Positions 25,440 through 34,621 of a stretch of 64,000 bases of DNA are shown here, piece after piece. Under the pieces are notes generated by a model. It did no database searches. It had not been told where the DNA came from and saw only the letters and a program-made list of their open reading frames with translations. Numbering within the stretch: the stretch's first letter is position 1; each line of letters opens with the position of its first letter. Both the position numbers and the translations under genes were made by a program. Origin of the DNA: Reichenbachiella sp. Its GTDB lineage: Bacteria > Bacteroidota > Bacteroidia > Cytophagales > Cyclobacteriaceae. The stretch is taken from assembly GCF_033344935.1 (NCBI RefSeq), contig NZ_JAWPMM010000001.1, positions 2,280,001 through 2,344,000 of the forward strand, given 5' to 3'.

Positions 25440-26381
25440 ATGATAAGAGCATTAGCGAAACAAAGAAATAGTGGTTGGAGAAAACTGATTGGGTTTCTGT
25501 GGTCTTGGGTCTTGCCTGTGGCTATTTTTTTGGTGATTGGGTTGAAATTTACTAGCCATGGCGAAAACCTATCGATGCTAAAGGCTGTCGAATTGGTGAA
25601 TATCGTTGGGGTGATTTTCTGCCTCTTGTTACTGCCACTAAATGTAGGATTAGAAGCTTGGAAATGGCAATGTATTCTAAAACCCATGGAGCAGCAGTCC
25701 ATCTGGAACTGTTTGAAAATCATATTAGCGGGTAAAGGGTTAAATGTAGTCAGCCCTTTTGGACTAGGAGATGGTTTATCTCGCTACATGGGATTAAGTC
25801 AAGCAAACAAAAATCAAATAATTGCGGGATTGGCTATAGATCGATTTTCTCAACTGCTGCCTACGGTTGGTTTTGGCATGCTATCTGTTTTTTTCTTGCT
25901 GGAGCATGGACTGAATATCCCCATGAATGAGCTGTTATTGGTTTTTACTATTATGTTTTCGATAGCGGTTTTTGTGGTACTTGGGTTTTACTTCTTTCGC
26001 AATCATATCCAAAAGTATTTAGCACTTTTCAGTTTACTCGATAATAAATCCATATTCAGGATTGGCAGCTTATCATTCGTTAGATATAGCGTTTTCACTA
26101 TTCAGTTTTATTTAATCTTCTGGGCACTTGGAAGCCAGCTTTCCTTATCCATTACGCTGCTTGGAGTGGCTTGGATATTCCTATTCAAGACATTGATCCC
26201 GAACATGTCTGTGTTGGGTGATTTGATGAAACGTGAAATTTCTGCTACGCTATTTTTCAGTTTTTTTATCTCCGATCTGAGTGTGGTGATTATGGCTAGC
26301 TTTTTAGTTTGGACGATTAATATCGTGTTACCTGCCTTGGTTGGAGTTTTATTTGTGTCAGACCTAAAGAAATCGTTTTGA
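25440..26381 (+). CDS. Flippase-like membrane protein (LPG-synthase transmembrane family)
   Basis: A 313-aa polytopic protein with about eight membrane helices. The family features are EAWKWQCILKP near residue 75 and the loop KGLNVVSPFGLGDGLSRYMG near residue 100, resembling the uncharacterised transmembrane part of lysylphosphatidylglycerol synthase/UPF0104 proteins, thought to move lipids across the membrane. It lacks the cytosolic acyltransferase domain of MprF. The next gene, a glycosyltransferase, starts at a TTG inside its TGA, so the flippase and enzyme are translationally coupled and likely work on the same lipid or glycan. Confidence 0.78.
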   Translation: MIRALAKQRNSGWRKLIGFLWSWVLPVAIFLVIGLKFTSHGENLSMLKAVELVNIVGVIFCLLLLPLNVGLEAWKWQCILKPMEQQSIWNCLKIILAGKGLNVVSPFGLGDGLSRYMGLSQANKNQIIAGLAIDRFSQLLPTVGFGMLSVFFLLEHGLNIPMNELLLVFTIMFSIAVFVVLGFYFFRNHIQKYLALFSLLDNKSIFRIGSLSFVRYSVFTIQFYLIFWALGSQLSLSITLLGVAWIFLFKTLIPNMSVLGDLMKREISATLFFSFFISDLSVVIMASFLVWTINIVLPALVGVLFVSDLKKSF

Positions 26382-27490
26382 TTTATTGGATTGCAAGTGT
26401 GGCGACCCTTTTCTATGGGAGTGTGTTACTGCTTTTGCTTATGATGTGGCATCTGCGGAAATTTCCAGTAGCCTTTCCTGAAGGCCATACTGATGTTTTT
26501 GCTACAGTTATTATTCCAGTCAGAAATGAAGGCAGGAACATCGAAAGGCTTATTAGATCTATTTACAAAGGCGCAACTGGTGACTTTGAAATAATTGTCG
26601 TGGATGATCATTCAGAGGATGAGACTAAATCTATCGTAAAGCATCTACAAGAGGAATTTGAAGGCTTGAACCTTGCTATGCTTTCCGAAGGTCAAAGTGG
26701 AAAAAAAGCGGCCATTACGCTCGGGGTTGAATTAGCAAAAGGTGATTTGATGATTTGTACAGACGGAGATAGTGAGGTAGCGGAGGGCTGGTTGGACGAA
26801 CACAGGCGAGCTTTCAGCAGTGGTGTGAAACTTGCTTTTGGTCCCGTGAAACTGTTCAACTCAAATAATTCCAGATGGATTGATCTACTCAATCTAGAAC
26901 TGGCGGCTTTGGTAGGGGTGGGAGCTGCTACACTGAAAATGGGCAGACCTACCATGATCAATGGCTGTAACTATTCCTTTTCCAAGAAAGTATTTGAAGA
27001 AGTCGGAGGGTTCGAAGGAAATGATCACATTGCTTCTGGTGATGATGAGTTTTTATTAAGAAAAGTGTATCAAGCCTATCCATATAAAATCAAATTTCTT
27101 AAGTCTAGCCAAGCTTTGGTAACTAGTGAACCTCCTCAAAATTGGGAAGACTTTTACCATCAGCGCAGAAGATGGGCATCTAAGTGGAAACTGCACAGAG
27201 ATGTATTTTCCATGATTATGCCGGTGTTTATATTTTGTGTTTATGGGGTTTGGAGTTGGTTGTTGGTAGATGCTTGCTTGACACTGAACACTTTAGGATT
27301 ATATATTTTGGGTGCTAAATTTATAGTAGACTATCTCTTTGTTTCTGTTGTCAGTAAAGTACAGGACAGAAGAGTCTCAATCACCAGTTTTGTTTTACTA
27401 CAAATAATTTACCCGTTTTATGTGGTATTCTTTGGGGTAGCCTCTAATTTTGGAACATACAGTTGGAGAGACCGAATCCACAGAATCTAA
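26378..27490 (+). CDS. Membrane glycosyltransferase family 2
   Basis: A 370-aa processive-type GT2. N-terminal membrane segment, then VIIPVRNEGRNIERLIRSIY, VVDDHSEDET, the nucleotide-sugar DxD site as CTDGDSE, SGDDEFLL and the acceptor motif QRRRWASKW; three C-terminal helices follow. This order matches hyaluronan/cellulose-synthase-like enzymes that polymerise or transfer sugars to a lipid. The start TTG (26378) overlaps the flippase stop by 4 bp; no in-frame ATG lies nearby. The sugar is unknown. It starts the GT part of an operon that runs to 30.66 kb. Confidence 0.85.
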   Translation: MIYWIASVATLFYGSVLLLLLMMWHLRKFPVAFPEGHTDVFATVIIPVRNEGRNIERLIRSIYKGATGDFEIIVVDDHSEDETKSIVKHLQEEFEGLNLAMLSEGQSGKKAAITLGVELAKGDLMICTDGDSEVAEGWLDEHRRAFSSGVKLAFGPVKLFNSNNSRWIDLLNLELAALVGVGAATLKMGRPTMINGCNYSFSKKVFEEVGGFEGNDHIASGDDEFLLRKVYQAYPYKIKFLKSSQALVTSEPPQNWEDFYHQRRRWASKWKLHRDVFSMIMPVFIFCVYGVWSWLLVDACLTLNTLGLYILGAKFIVDYLFVSVVSKVQDRRVSITSFVLLQIIYPFYVVFFGVASNFGTYSWRDRIHRI

Positions 27491-27508
27491 TCCTAAACCC
27501 AGTCGAGC

Positions 27509-27760
27509 ATGAGCGATCTCGAATTTGACATTTTGGACGAATTATATTTCTTAATTCATTACAATGACTTGAAGGAAACTTTGGGATTGTCGGATGAAGA
27601 TTTGAAGCCTATTCTTGCGAAAATGGTTAGGAAAAATTGGTTGCGTTGTTATGATGAACCAGACGTCGAGTTGGACGCATCCAACATTGATATAGAAATT
27701 AATTTCAGAAATTACTATTACCTGGCCTCTAAAGAAGGACTTAAGGCGCACACGAGCTAA
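27509..27760 (+). CDS. Small winged-helix-like hypothetical protein
   Basis: An 83-aa protein (starts MSDLEFDILDELYFLIHYND). The helices LKETLGLSDEDLKPILAKMV and KNWLRCYDEP, followed by NYYYLASKEGLKA, look like a winged-helix fold of the kind seen in small regulators. It sits between a glycosyltransferase and the phosphatase, whose ATG follows its stop without any gap. I infer a regulatory or adaptor role from position only. Confidence 0.65.
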   Translation: MSDLEFDILDELYFLIHYNDLKETLGLSDEDLKPILAKMVRKNWLRCYDEPDVELDASNIDIEINFRNYYYLASKEGLKAHTS

Positions 27761-28975
27761 ATGGGACAAACCAAAACCATAGAATCAGATCTCAAAGAAT
27801 TGGAGTTGAATGCGTTGCTAGAAGTAACGGAAGCAATTAACAATAACCTGTCTGAAGAGTCCTTGTATAAGATTTACCATTTCACACTATTGGCCAACCT
27901 AAAGGTGAAGAAGTTGGCCCTTTTTGTTGAGTCTGAGGGGCAATGGAATTGTAAGGTGTTCTTTGGTGTGAAGAGCGAAGTAGTAGATGATATTCCTGTT
28001 GACCAATTTGAGGGTGAAGAAAAAGTAAAAGCTTTGGGGCATACGGAATGCCAGGAGTTTGATCACGTGATCCCCGTGATGCATAAAAATCAATTGCTGG
28101 CTTTGGTGTTTGTAGGGGATATCGCAGAAACGGCGGCTGGTTTTACAAGTAACTCCGCGACTACGTTTCTGGAAGCACTGACCAATATCATCCTTGTTGC
28201 GATAGAAAATAAGAAACTTGCTCGGCAGCAATTAGCTCAGGAAGCTTTCAAAAAAGAATTGGAGATTGCCAAACAGGTGCAAAATTATCTGTTTCCAAAA
28301 AATCTACCTGCTACAGATCAGTTTGAAGTAGCAGCCTTCTATCAGCCCCATCACAACGTAGGTGGGGATTATTATGATTACATCTCAATCGATGACGACC
28401 AGTTTCTGTTGTGTATTGCAGATGTGTCAGGTAAGGGGGTGCCGGCAGCTTTGATGATGTCAAACTTTCAAGCTTCACTGCATACATTAGTTAGACAGAC
28501 GAACGATTTAAAAACCATCGTATCTGAATTGAATCATCAGATTAAATTCAGCGGGAATGGTGAGATATTCATTACATTCTTTATTTCGATCTATAGCAAA
28601 TCAAAAAAACAACTGCGTTATTTGAATTGCGGTCATAACCCACCACTGCTACAGGTGAATCTGAAAGAGGATGTTGAGTTGACTAAAGGCACCACGGTAT
28701 TAGGTATGTTCTCTCCATTGCCATTTATAGAAATGGGAACTGTAGATAACTTGGATCAATTCTATTTGTTTTGTTATACTGATGGATTGAATGAAGCCAT
28801 TAATCCTGAGGAAGAGGAGTTTGGTGAAGACCGTATCATGAAGGCAATAAAAAGTGTGGAGAATTCTAAACCACATGAACTCAATGATGCGATCATGAAG
28901 TTTGTTAATGATTTCCGTCAAGGACAGGACTATAGAGATGATGTGACCATATTGTCTGCCAAATTCAAATCATAA
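27761..28975 (+). CDS. SpoIIE/RsbU-type PP2C serine phosphatase with GAF-like sensor
   Basis: A 404-aa protein. The N-terminal half (about 15-160) is GAF-like; a linker helix (about 163-190) joins it to a PP2C domain from about 195 (FEVAAFYQPHHNVGGDYYDY, then LLCIADVSGKGVPAALMMSN with metal-binding Asp, and CYTDGLNEAINPEEEEFGED, DDVTILSAKF at the end). Such phosphatases usually dephosphorylate anti-sigma-factor antagonists or related partners. No STAS-domain antagonist or HPK-like kinase is in the neighbourhood. It is translationally joined to the preceding small protein and lies within the glycan genes. Confidence 0.9.
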   Translation: MGQTKTIESDLKELELNALLEVTEAINNNLSEESLYKIYHFTLLANLKVKKLALFVESEGQWNCKVFFGVKSEVVDDIPVDQFEGEEKVKALGHTECQEFDHVIPVMHKNQLLALVFVGDIAETAAGFTSNSATTFLEALTNIILVAIENKKLARQQLAQEAFKKELEIAKQVQNYLFPKNLPATDQFEVAAFYQPHHNVGGDYYDYISIDDDQFLLCIADVSGKGVPAALMMSNFQASLHTLVRQTNDLKTIVSELNHQIKFSGNGEIFITFFISIYSKSKKQLRYLNCGHNPPLLQVNLKEDVELTKGTTVLGMFSPLPFIEMGTVDNLDQFYLFCYTDGLNEAINPEEEEFGEDRIMKAIKSVENSKPHELNDAIMKFVNDFRQGQDYRDDVTILSAKFKS

Positions 28976-28979
28976 TTCT

Positions 28980-29597
28980 TTGGGCTTCTATTTACATAGA
29001 ATACCGCGACTAATTCAATTTCTTTATAAAAAACATATTTGGAGATTGCCAAATAACGAAAACAAGATTTTCCTGACTTTCGATGATGGCCCAACTCCAG
29101 AAGTGACAGATTTTGTGTTGGATTCTTTAGAAAAATATTCGATCCCTGCCACCTTCTTTTTTTTGGGAGAACAGGTAGAAAAGAATCGTGATCTGTCTAG
29201 CCGGGTTTTAGTATCAGAACATCAAGTGGCAAACCATGGGTATAGTCACCTCGATGCTAGGAACCTTTCACTAGAAGAATATTGCACAAATAAGCAAAGT
29301 GGACAAGCACTGATTGAGGGTCTTGGAGGAAGCACACTTTTTAGACCTCCCTACGGCCGCTTCAAGAAAGGTGATCAATGTATTATACTTTGGTCTTTAA
29401 TGGCAGGAGACTTTGATAAGAACCTGAGTAAGGAAAAGTGTTTGAAGGTTTTGCAAACGAAGACACAATCAGGGGATATTATTGTATTTCATGACAATCA
29501 AAAATCATTTGCAAAGCTGAAATGGGTATTGCCAAGATACTTGAAGTTTTGCGTGGATAATGGGTTTCGGTTTGGTCTAATTGAAGAAGAGCTATGA
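28980..29597 (+). CDS. Polysaccharide deacetylase (NodB family)
   Basis: A 205-aa carbohydrate esterase 4 protein. The motifs are intact: TFDDGPTPE (catalytic base and metal Asp), HGYSHLDARN (metal His pair), RPPYGRFKKG and a late IIVFHDNQKS (catalytic His). It would remove acetyl groups from N-acetyl-hexosamines of a polysaccharide or peptidoglycan. Only a TTG (28980) is available as a start and no in-frame ATG exists nearby. Lack of a signal peptide suggests cytoplasmic or membrane-face action. The next gene overlaps its stop by 4 bp. Confidence 0.85.
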   Translation: MGFYLHRIPRLIQFLYKKHIWRLPNNENKIFLTFDDGPTPEVTDFVLDSLEKYSIPATFFFLGEQVEKNRDLSSRVLVSEHQVANHGYSHLDARNLSLEEYCTNKQSGQALIEGLGGSTLFRPPYGRFKKGDQCIILWSLMAGDFDKNLSKEKCLKVLQTKTQSGDIIVFHDNQKSFAKLKWVLPRYLKFCVDNGFRFGLIEEEL

Positions 29598-30658
29598 TGT
29601 TTGTAGCAATTGGATTGGTTTTGATATGGATTTTGTTTTTGTCGATCGTGCTTCTATCAAATCGGGAAATAGGGCGTAATGCAAACGACTCAAAACAGCC
29701 TTTTGTATCCATATTGATTTCGCTAAGAAATGAAGAAGATAATGTCCAGACACTTTGCGACAGTCTGGGGCAGTTGACATATCCGAATTTTGAAATCCTT
29801 CTAGGGGATGACGACTCTGATGATTCTACTTTAAAGTGGTTAGAAAAGTGCAAACCAAAAAATGCTCAGTTGTTCTCTTATAAAAATGAAGATGATTCAT
29901 TCGGTAAGCAAAAAGTACTTGCACATTTAGCAAAAAAATCAAAAGGAGATTTTCTGTTATTCACGGATGCAGATATGCAATTCCATCCTGATTGGATTCA
30001 AGGTATGTTGAGTCAGGTTTCTGAAGGACAACAGATAGTAGTAGGCCTAACCAAAGTTTCGGGTAATGATTGGTGGTCGAAAATGCAAAACATGGATTGG
30101 CTTTTCAATGAATGGATTATTGGTTGGTTTGCCGGAAAGGGTATTGGACTTACGGCTTGGGGTAATAATCTTTTGATTTCAAAATCAGCTTATCATGAAG
30201 TTGGTGGTTATGAATCGCTGAAGCAAACGATCATAGAAGATGTGACTTTATTGAGAGCACTAAAGGGAAATGGAGGAAAACTCACAGCGAATTGCGACCC
30301 ATTTGCTGTTGCAACTACAAAACCAGTTTCTTTTTACGGTTACTTAAATCAACGAAAACGGTGGATGACAGGATTATTGAGGATGAATCCATTGGCAGTC
30401 ATTGGTGGATTAATCAAATGGTTATTTTGGCCTGCTCTGATTTTCTTGGCTTTAGGCAATCCTCTTTGGATTATGGCTGGAATTACAATTTTGGGTTTGA
30501 AGTTTCATTTGATGTCTAAAATTGGAAAAGTAACTAATTCTCATATTTTACCATTCTCCCTTCTGCTCTTTGAAATCTATGATTTCGTTTTTTATTTACT
30601 CACATTTGCATTTTATCTATTGCCTATCAAGATCGATTGGAAAGGTAGAAAGTATTAG
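29594..30658 (+). CDS. Membrane glycosyltransferase family 2 (second)
   Basis: A 354-aa GT2. One N-terminal membrane helix, then SILISLRNEEDNVQTLCDSL, GDDDSDDSTL, LLFTDADMQF (DxD), TIIEDVTLLRAL and QRKRWMTGLL, with three C-terminal hydrophobic segments. It resembles the first GT2 in this operon in layout but is only distantly similar. It starts in the stop of the deacetylase gene (ATGA), so the deacetylase and transferase are probably made together. Acceptor and sugar are unknown; a shared surface glycan is likely. Confidence 0.83.
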   Translation: MMFVAIGLVLIWILFLSIVLLSNREIGRNANDSKQPFVSILISLRNEEDNVQTLCDSLGQLTYPNFEILLGDDDSDDSTLKWLEKCKPKNAQLFSYKNEDDSFGKQKVLAHLAKKSKGDFLLFTDADMQFHPDWIQGMLSQVSEGQQIVVGLTKVSGNDWWSKMQNMDWLFNEWIIGWFAGKGIGLTAWGNNLLISKSAYHEVGGYESLKQTIIEDVTLLRALKGNGGKLTANCDPFAVATTKPVSFYGYLNQRKRWMTGLLRMNPLAVIGGLIKWLFWPALIFLALGNPLWIMAGITILGLKFHLMSKIGKVTNSHILPFSLLLFEIYDFVFYLLTFAFYLLPIKIDWKGRKY

Positions 30659-30679
30659 GATTTTTTATTGAACAACAGA

Positions 30680-31444
30680 ATGCAGCTAATAGAGACTCAC
30701 GCTCATATTTATTCGGATAAATTTAAGGATGATGTAGATCAAATGATCGAAAGATCGAAGGAGCAAGGCATTGAGAAAATATACATGCCTAACATCGATA
30801 GCGAGTCGATAGACGCGATGTTGGAGTTGGAATACCGTTATCCGGAATATTGTATTCCGATGATGGGTCTACACCCGTGCTCTGTAGATAAAAATTTTGA
30901 AAAGGAACTTTACATTGTTGAGGATTGGCTAAATAAAAGAGATTTTGTAGCTGTAGGGGAGATGGGTACTGATTTGTACTGGGATAAAACCTACTTTGAG
31001 CAACAAAAAGAAGCGTTTAATATTCAATCTAGATGGGCAATTGAAAAGGATAGGCCAATTGTTATTCACTGCAGAGAATCCATAGACGAGACTATAGCGC
31101 TTGTAACCGATCTGAAGACCGAAAACTTTCGAGGAATATTCCATTGTTTTTCAGGCTCTGTAGAGCAAGCTAATCAGATTATTGAGTTAGGTTTCCTTTT
31201 GGGAATAGGAGGTGTAGCCACATTTAAGAATGGAGGGCTTGAACCTGTACTTGAGTCAATCCCATTAGATCATTTGGTATTGGAGACGGATAGTCCGTAT
31301 CTTGCACCGGTCCCACATAGAGGCAAGCGAAATGAACCCGCTTATCTTGATTTAGTGGCGGAAAAAATCGCTACTATAAAAAATATTACCAAAGATGAGG
31401 TGGCTAAGGCTACCACCGAAAATGCGTTGAGCATTTTCAACTAA
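30680..31444 (+). CDS. tatD: TatD-family metal-dependent hydrolase
   Basis: A 254-aa TIM-barrel deoxyribonuclease-like protein. Metal ligands are visible in ETHAHIYSDKF, GEMGTDLYWD, PIVIHCRES, FHCFSGS and the late LETDSPYLAPVPHRGKRNEP. Bacterial TatD enzymes act on DNA ends and damaged bases and also in proofreading. A TTG start (30668) is possible, but ATG 30680 is better placed. It follows the second glycosyltransferase by 21 bp and may be on the same transcript. Confidence 0.9.
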   Translation: MQLIETHAHIYSDKFKDDVDQMIERSKEQGIEKIYMPNIDSESIDAMLELEYRYPEYCIPMMGLHPCSVDKNFEKELYIVEDWLNKRDFVAVGEMGTDLYWDKTYFEQQKEAFNIQSRWAIEKDRPIVIHCRESIDETIALVTDLKTENFRGIFHCFSGSVEQANQIIELGFLLGIGGVATFKNGGLEPVLESIPLDHLVLETDSPYLAPVPHRGKRNEPAYLDLVAEKIATIKNITKDEVAKATTENALSIFN

Positions 31445-31453
31445 ACAACAAGA

Positions 31454-32527
31454 ATGACCCAAGTAAGTAAATTTAAAATAGTCAACATTGCGACCAGTTC
31501 GGAAGACCCCAAATCTTCCATTCTCCTCATTTACACGGGAGGTACTTTTGGTATGGTGTACGACGAGGAAGGTTCTTTAGCACCTTTCAATTTCAGTCTG
31601 GTGCTTGAAAAGATACCAGAGCTTCACAAATTAGATCTTAAGCTAACCGTTATTTCATTTCCAGAGCCGGTGGATTCTTCCAATATCAATGTGGAGCAAT
31701 GGAAAGATATGGCTTCTATATTGAAGGATAACTATCATCAATACGATGGTTTTGTGATTCTTCACGGCACCGATACTATGGCTTATTCGGCTTCAGCCAT
31801 CAGTTTTATGCTGAAAGGAGTGAATAAACCTATCATATTCACTGGAGCTCAAATTCCAATTGGAGCCACTCGATCAGATGCTAGGGAAAATTTGATTACG
31901 GCCTTAGAAATTGCTTCAGCCAGAAATGGAGATCACGCAATGGTTACGGAAGTTTGCTTGTATTTCAATTACTACTTGTTGAAGGGGAATAGAGCACAAA
32001 AGATCAGAAGTAGCAACTTTGCAGCATTTGAATCCGAAAATTATCCCTACTTGGCAGAGTCAGGTGTAGAGATTGTATACAATGAATCCTTTCTGAAGAA
32101 ATACAAGGAAGAAGAATTAAAATATAGTCCCGAGCTAGATCCTGATGTAGCGATTCTGAAAATATTCCCAAACATATCGCCGGCAGTAGTGAAAGGTATT
32201 TTGAGCATTGAAGGGCTGAAGGGTGTAATTCTTGAATCTTACGGTTCAGGTAATACCATGAATTATGATTGGTTCAACGGTCTTTTAGAAGATGCCATTC
32301 AGAGAGGTATTGTTATTCTCAATGTCTCTCAATGTATCGGAGGTAGTGTGATTCAAGGTAGATATGAGACAAGTAAAAAATTAACAGAAATTGGAGTGAT
32401 TAGTGGGCTTGACATAACCACTGAAGCAGCGGTGGCTAAGATGATGCATTTGCTGGGCACTGAAAAGTCTGTGGAGCAGGTCAAAAAGAAACTTAGCATT
32501 CCAATAAGAGGCGAAATGACCATTTAA
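31454..32527 (+). CDS. ansA: Type I L-asparaginase
   Basis: A 357-aa cytoplasmic asparaginase. The two catalytic Thr sites appear in LIYTGGTFGM (about residue 31) and FVILHGTDTMAYSASAISFM (about 107), and the conserved IFTGAQIPIG and ARENLITALEIA follow. It hydrolyses asparagine to aspartate and ammonia. It follows tatD by 9 bp. No signal peptide, so it is the low-affinity cytoplasmic form. Confidence 0.9.
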   Translation: MTQVSKFKIVNIATSSEDPKSSILLIYTGGTFGMVYDEEGSLAPFNFSLVLEKIPELHKLDLKLTVISFPEPVDSSNINVEQWKDMASILKDNYHQYDGFVILHGTDTMAYSASAISFMLKGVNKPIIFTGAQIPIGATRSDARENLITALEIASARNGDHAMVTEVCLYFNYYLLKGNRAQKIRSSNFAAFESENYPYLAESGVEIVYNESFLKKYKEEELKYSPELDPDVAILKIFPNISPAVVKGILSIEGLKGVILESYGSGNTMNYDWFNGLLEDAIQRGIVILNVSQCIGGSVIQGRYETSKKLTEIGVISGLDITTEAAVAKMMHLLGTEKSVEQVKKKLSIPIRGEMTI

Positions 32528-32615
32528 ATAGTGTTCTCCAAATTAATATGTAACTATTTGCAAATAGTGTATTTTTATAATTTATTTGTCGCTTGGAGAA
32601 AACTAAAAAAGTTAG

Positions 32616-32703
32616 AGAGAGGTGGCCGAGTGGCTTAAGGTGCTCGCTTGGAAAGCGAGTGTGCCCCACAAGGGCACCGGGGGTTCGAATCCCTTCCTCT
32701 CTG
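32616..32703 (+). tRNA. tRNA-Ser(GGA)
   Basis: Acceptor stem AGAGAGG / CCTCTCT with discriminator G, D-arm GGCCGAGTGGCTTAAGG, anticodon stem CTCGC/GCGAG with loop TTGGAAA (anticodon GGA), a long variable arm GTGCCCCACAAGGGCAC typical of serine tRNA, and T-loop GGTTCGAATCC. Only CA of the CCA end is encoded. Confidence 0.96.
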
Positions 32704-32768
32704 CACTGAATTAGTATTAAAAAGAATAACTTTTAAACCTTTATTAAAGATTTACTAAAAATTAGACT

Positions 32769-33623
32769 ATGAAAAGATTAGTAATTTTATTGATGTTGAC
32801 TGGTGTGTTCACAATGAGCACCCTAAAAACAATGGCGCAGGATGAAGTAGCTACAGAAGAAGTGGCATCTGATTCTACTGAGATGGTTGCTGAAGGCGAT
32901 AGCACAGCTGTTGAAGAGGAGTATGCGGAAGAAGAGTATGTAGAAGAAGAGGTTGCTGCAGCAGATTACGAAGAAGTAGCGGTTGAAGAGCCTGGTTTTC
33001 ATCAAATCGTAAAAGATCAGTTCATCCAGGGTGGATGGCAGTTCATGGGCATCGTTTTGTTGTGTCTAATTTTAGGATTGGCTGTTGCCATCGAAAGAAT
33101 TATCACTTTGAACTTGGCTACTACTAACACTAAGAAGTTGTTGGAGCAAGTAGAAGGTGCTTTGAACTCAGGTGGTGTTGAAGCTGCAAAGGATGTTTGT
33201 AGAAATACACAAGGACCTGTAGCATCTATCTTCGTACAAGGATTGATGAGAATGTCAGAAGGTGTTGAAATGGTTGAAAAATCAATCATCGCTTACGGTT
33301 CTGTAGAAATGGGTAAATTGGAAAAAGGAATGGTGTGGATTTCACTTTTCATTTCTTTGGCTCCAATGCTTGGTTTCATGGGTACTGTAATTGGTATGAT
33401 CGACGCATTTGATGCGATTGCTGAAGCTGGTGATGTATCTCCTGCCTTGGTTGCTGGTGGTATTAAAGTTGCACTTTTGACTACAGTAGGTGGTTTGATC
33501 GTTGCGGTTATACTACAGTTGTTCTACAACTACCTTGTTTCTAAAATTGATTCACTAGTTAACTCTATGGAGGATGCTTCTATTTCTTTAGTAGATATCT
33601 TGGTTAAGCATTCTGCTAAATAA
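32769..33623 (+). CDS. exbB: ExbB/TolQ/MotA proton channel subunit with acidic exported N-terminus
   Basis: A 284-aa protein. It has a signal-like hydrophobic N-terminus (MKRLVILLMLTGVFTMSTLK), then a very acidic segment (about 25-77, repeated VEE/YEE/AEE words), then the ExbB core: a membrane helix about 90-113, the cytoplasmic region, and helices about 188-208 and 225-250 (TVIGMIDAFDAIAEAGDVSP, GGLIVAVIL). With ExbD it converts the proton gradient to force on TonB-like transporters. It is first of four genes probably on one transcript. Confidence 0.88.
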   Translation: MKRLVILLMLTGVFTMSTLKTMAQDEVATEEVASDSTEMVAEGDSTAVEEEYAEEEYVEEEVAAADYEEVAVEEPGFHQIVKDQFIQGGWQFMGIVLLCLILGLAVAIERIITLNLATTNTKKLLEQVEGALNSGGVEAAKDVCRNTQGPVASIFVQGLMRMSEGVEMVEKSIIAYGSVEMGKLEKGMVWISLFISLAPMLGFMGTVIGMIDAFDAIAEAGDVSPALVAGGIKVALLTTVGGLIVAVILQLFYNYLVSKIDSLVNSMEDASISLVDILVKHSAK

Positions 33624-33650
33624 GATTTTTCACTTAAAAAGAAATTAGAA

Positions 33651-33974
33651 ATGGATTCTATAGATATAGCATTATATGTGTCTTACACATTGACGATCCT
33701 AGCAGGATTAGCTGCGATTGTCTTTCCAATAATAAATTCAGTAAGTGATCCTAAGTCATTGACTAAAGCAGGTGCTGGTGTAGCTGGTTTGGTTGTAGTA
33801 TTTATTATCTCTTACGCTTTGTCTGGGTCTGAAGTGACTGCTTCTGCTCTTGAGCTAGGTGTTGATGAAGGTCTATCTAAGTTTGTAGGTGGATTGTTGA
33901 CTATGATGTACATTTTGATCATAGGAGCACTAGGCGGCATTGTTTATACAGAAGTTTCAAAAGCAGTAAAATAA
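33651..33974 (+). CDS. Small membrane protein of the ExbB-ExbD operon
   Basis: A 107-aa protein with three membrane segments (about 8-28, 44-62 and 83-103). It keeps PIINSVSDPKSLTKAGAGVA between the first two, a Lys/Asp loop. It sits in the 27-bp and 4-bp gaps between exbB and the first exbD, so it is very likely part of the same energising complex. I do not know a characterised homologue. Confidence 0.75.
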   Translation: MDSIDIALYVSYTLTILAGLAAIVFPIINSVSDPKSLTKAGAGVAGLVVVFIISYALSGSEVTASALELGVDEGLSKFVGGLLTMMYILIIGALGGIVYTEVSKAVK

Positions 33975-33978
33975 GATT

Positions 33979-34620
33979 ATGGCGAAAGGTAAAAATAGAC
34001 CTGCGGCCGAGGTAAACTCGGGTTCGATGGCGGATATTGCCTTTCTTTTGTTGATTTTCTTCTTGGTAACTACCACGATTGCAAACGACAAAGGAATCGC
34101 GATGCTTTTGCCTCCGAAGCCGGATCCTAACGAGCCGCCACCAGAGGTGAAAACAAATGATAGAAACATCTTTAAAATATTGGCTAACTCAAATGACCAG
34201 CTTTTGGTTGAAGATGAGCCAATGAGAGATGTGACTAAATTGCGACCAATGATCAAAGATTTTATTTTGAACTTTGGTAAGCCTTCAGCAGATGGTAGAT
34301 TGTTGTACAATCAATTGCCTGCTACTTTGAGAAGGCATGTAAATAGTAAAGGCAGAAGAGCTGACTCATCTGACGAACCAGGAAAGGCGATTGTGTCTTT
34401 CAAGGCGGATAGAGGAACGAGCTATGAGCTTTATGTAAGGGTACTAGACGAAGTTAATGCCGCTTATAATGAAGTTTATGGTGAGCGTGTCGGTATCACT
34501 GCTGAAGAGTTTTTGCAATTGGATAAGAAAGATCCAGAGCAAAAAGACATGTATACTAAAGCAAGAGCTGGTATTCCAAGAGCGATATCCATTGCTGAAC
34601 CAAATAAAATAGGAGGTTGA
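33979..34620 (+). CDS. exbD: ExbD/TolR biopolymer transport protein, long form
   Basis: A 213-aa protein. The N-terminal cytoplasmic stretch with SMADIAFLLLIFFLVTTTI carries the conserved Asp of the ExbD helix; a periplasmic region follows with LLPPKPDPNEPPPEVKTNDR and two further segments extending to residue 213. It is longer than typical ExbD (about 140 aa) because of an extension after residue 110 (RADSSDEPGKAIVSFKADRG). The Asp carries the proton. A second ExbD follows by one base. Confidence 0.88.
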   Translation: MAKGKNRPAAEVNSGSMADIAFLLLIFFLVTTTIANDKGIAMLLPPKPDPNEPPPEVKTNDRNIFKILANSNDQLLVEDEPMRDVTKLRPMIKDFILNFGKPSADGRLLYNQLPATLRRHVNSKGRRADSSDEPGKAIVSFKADRGTSYELYVRVLDEVNAAYNEVYGERVGITAEEFLQLDKKDPEQKDMYTKARAGIPRAISIAEPNKIGG

Positions 34621-34621
34621 T

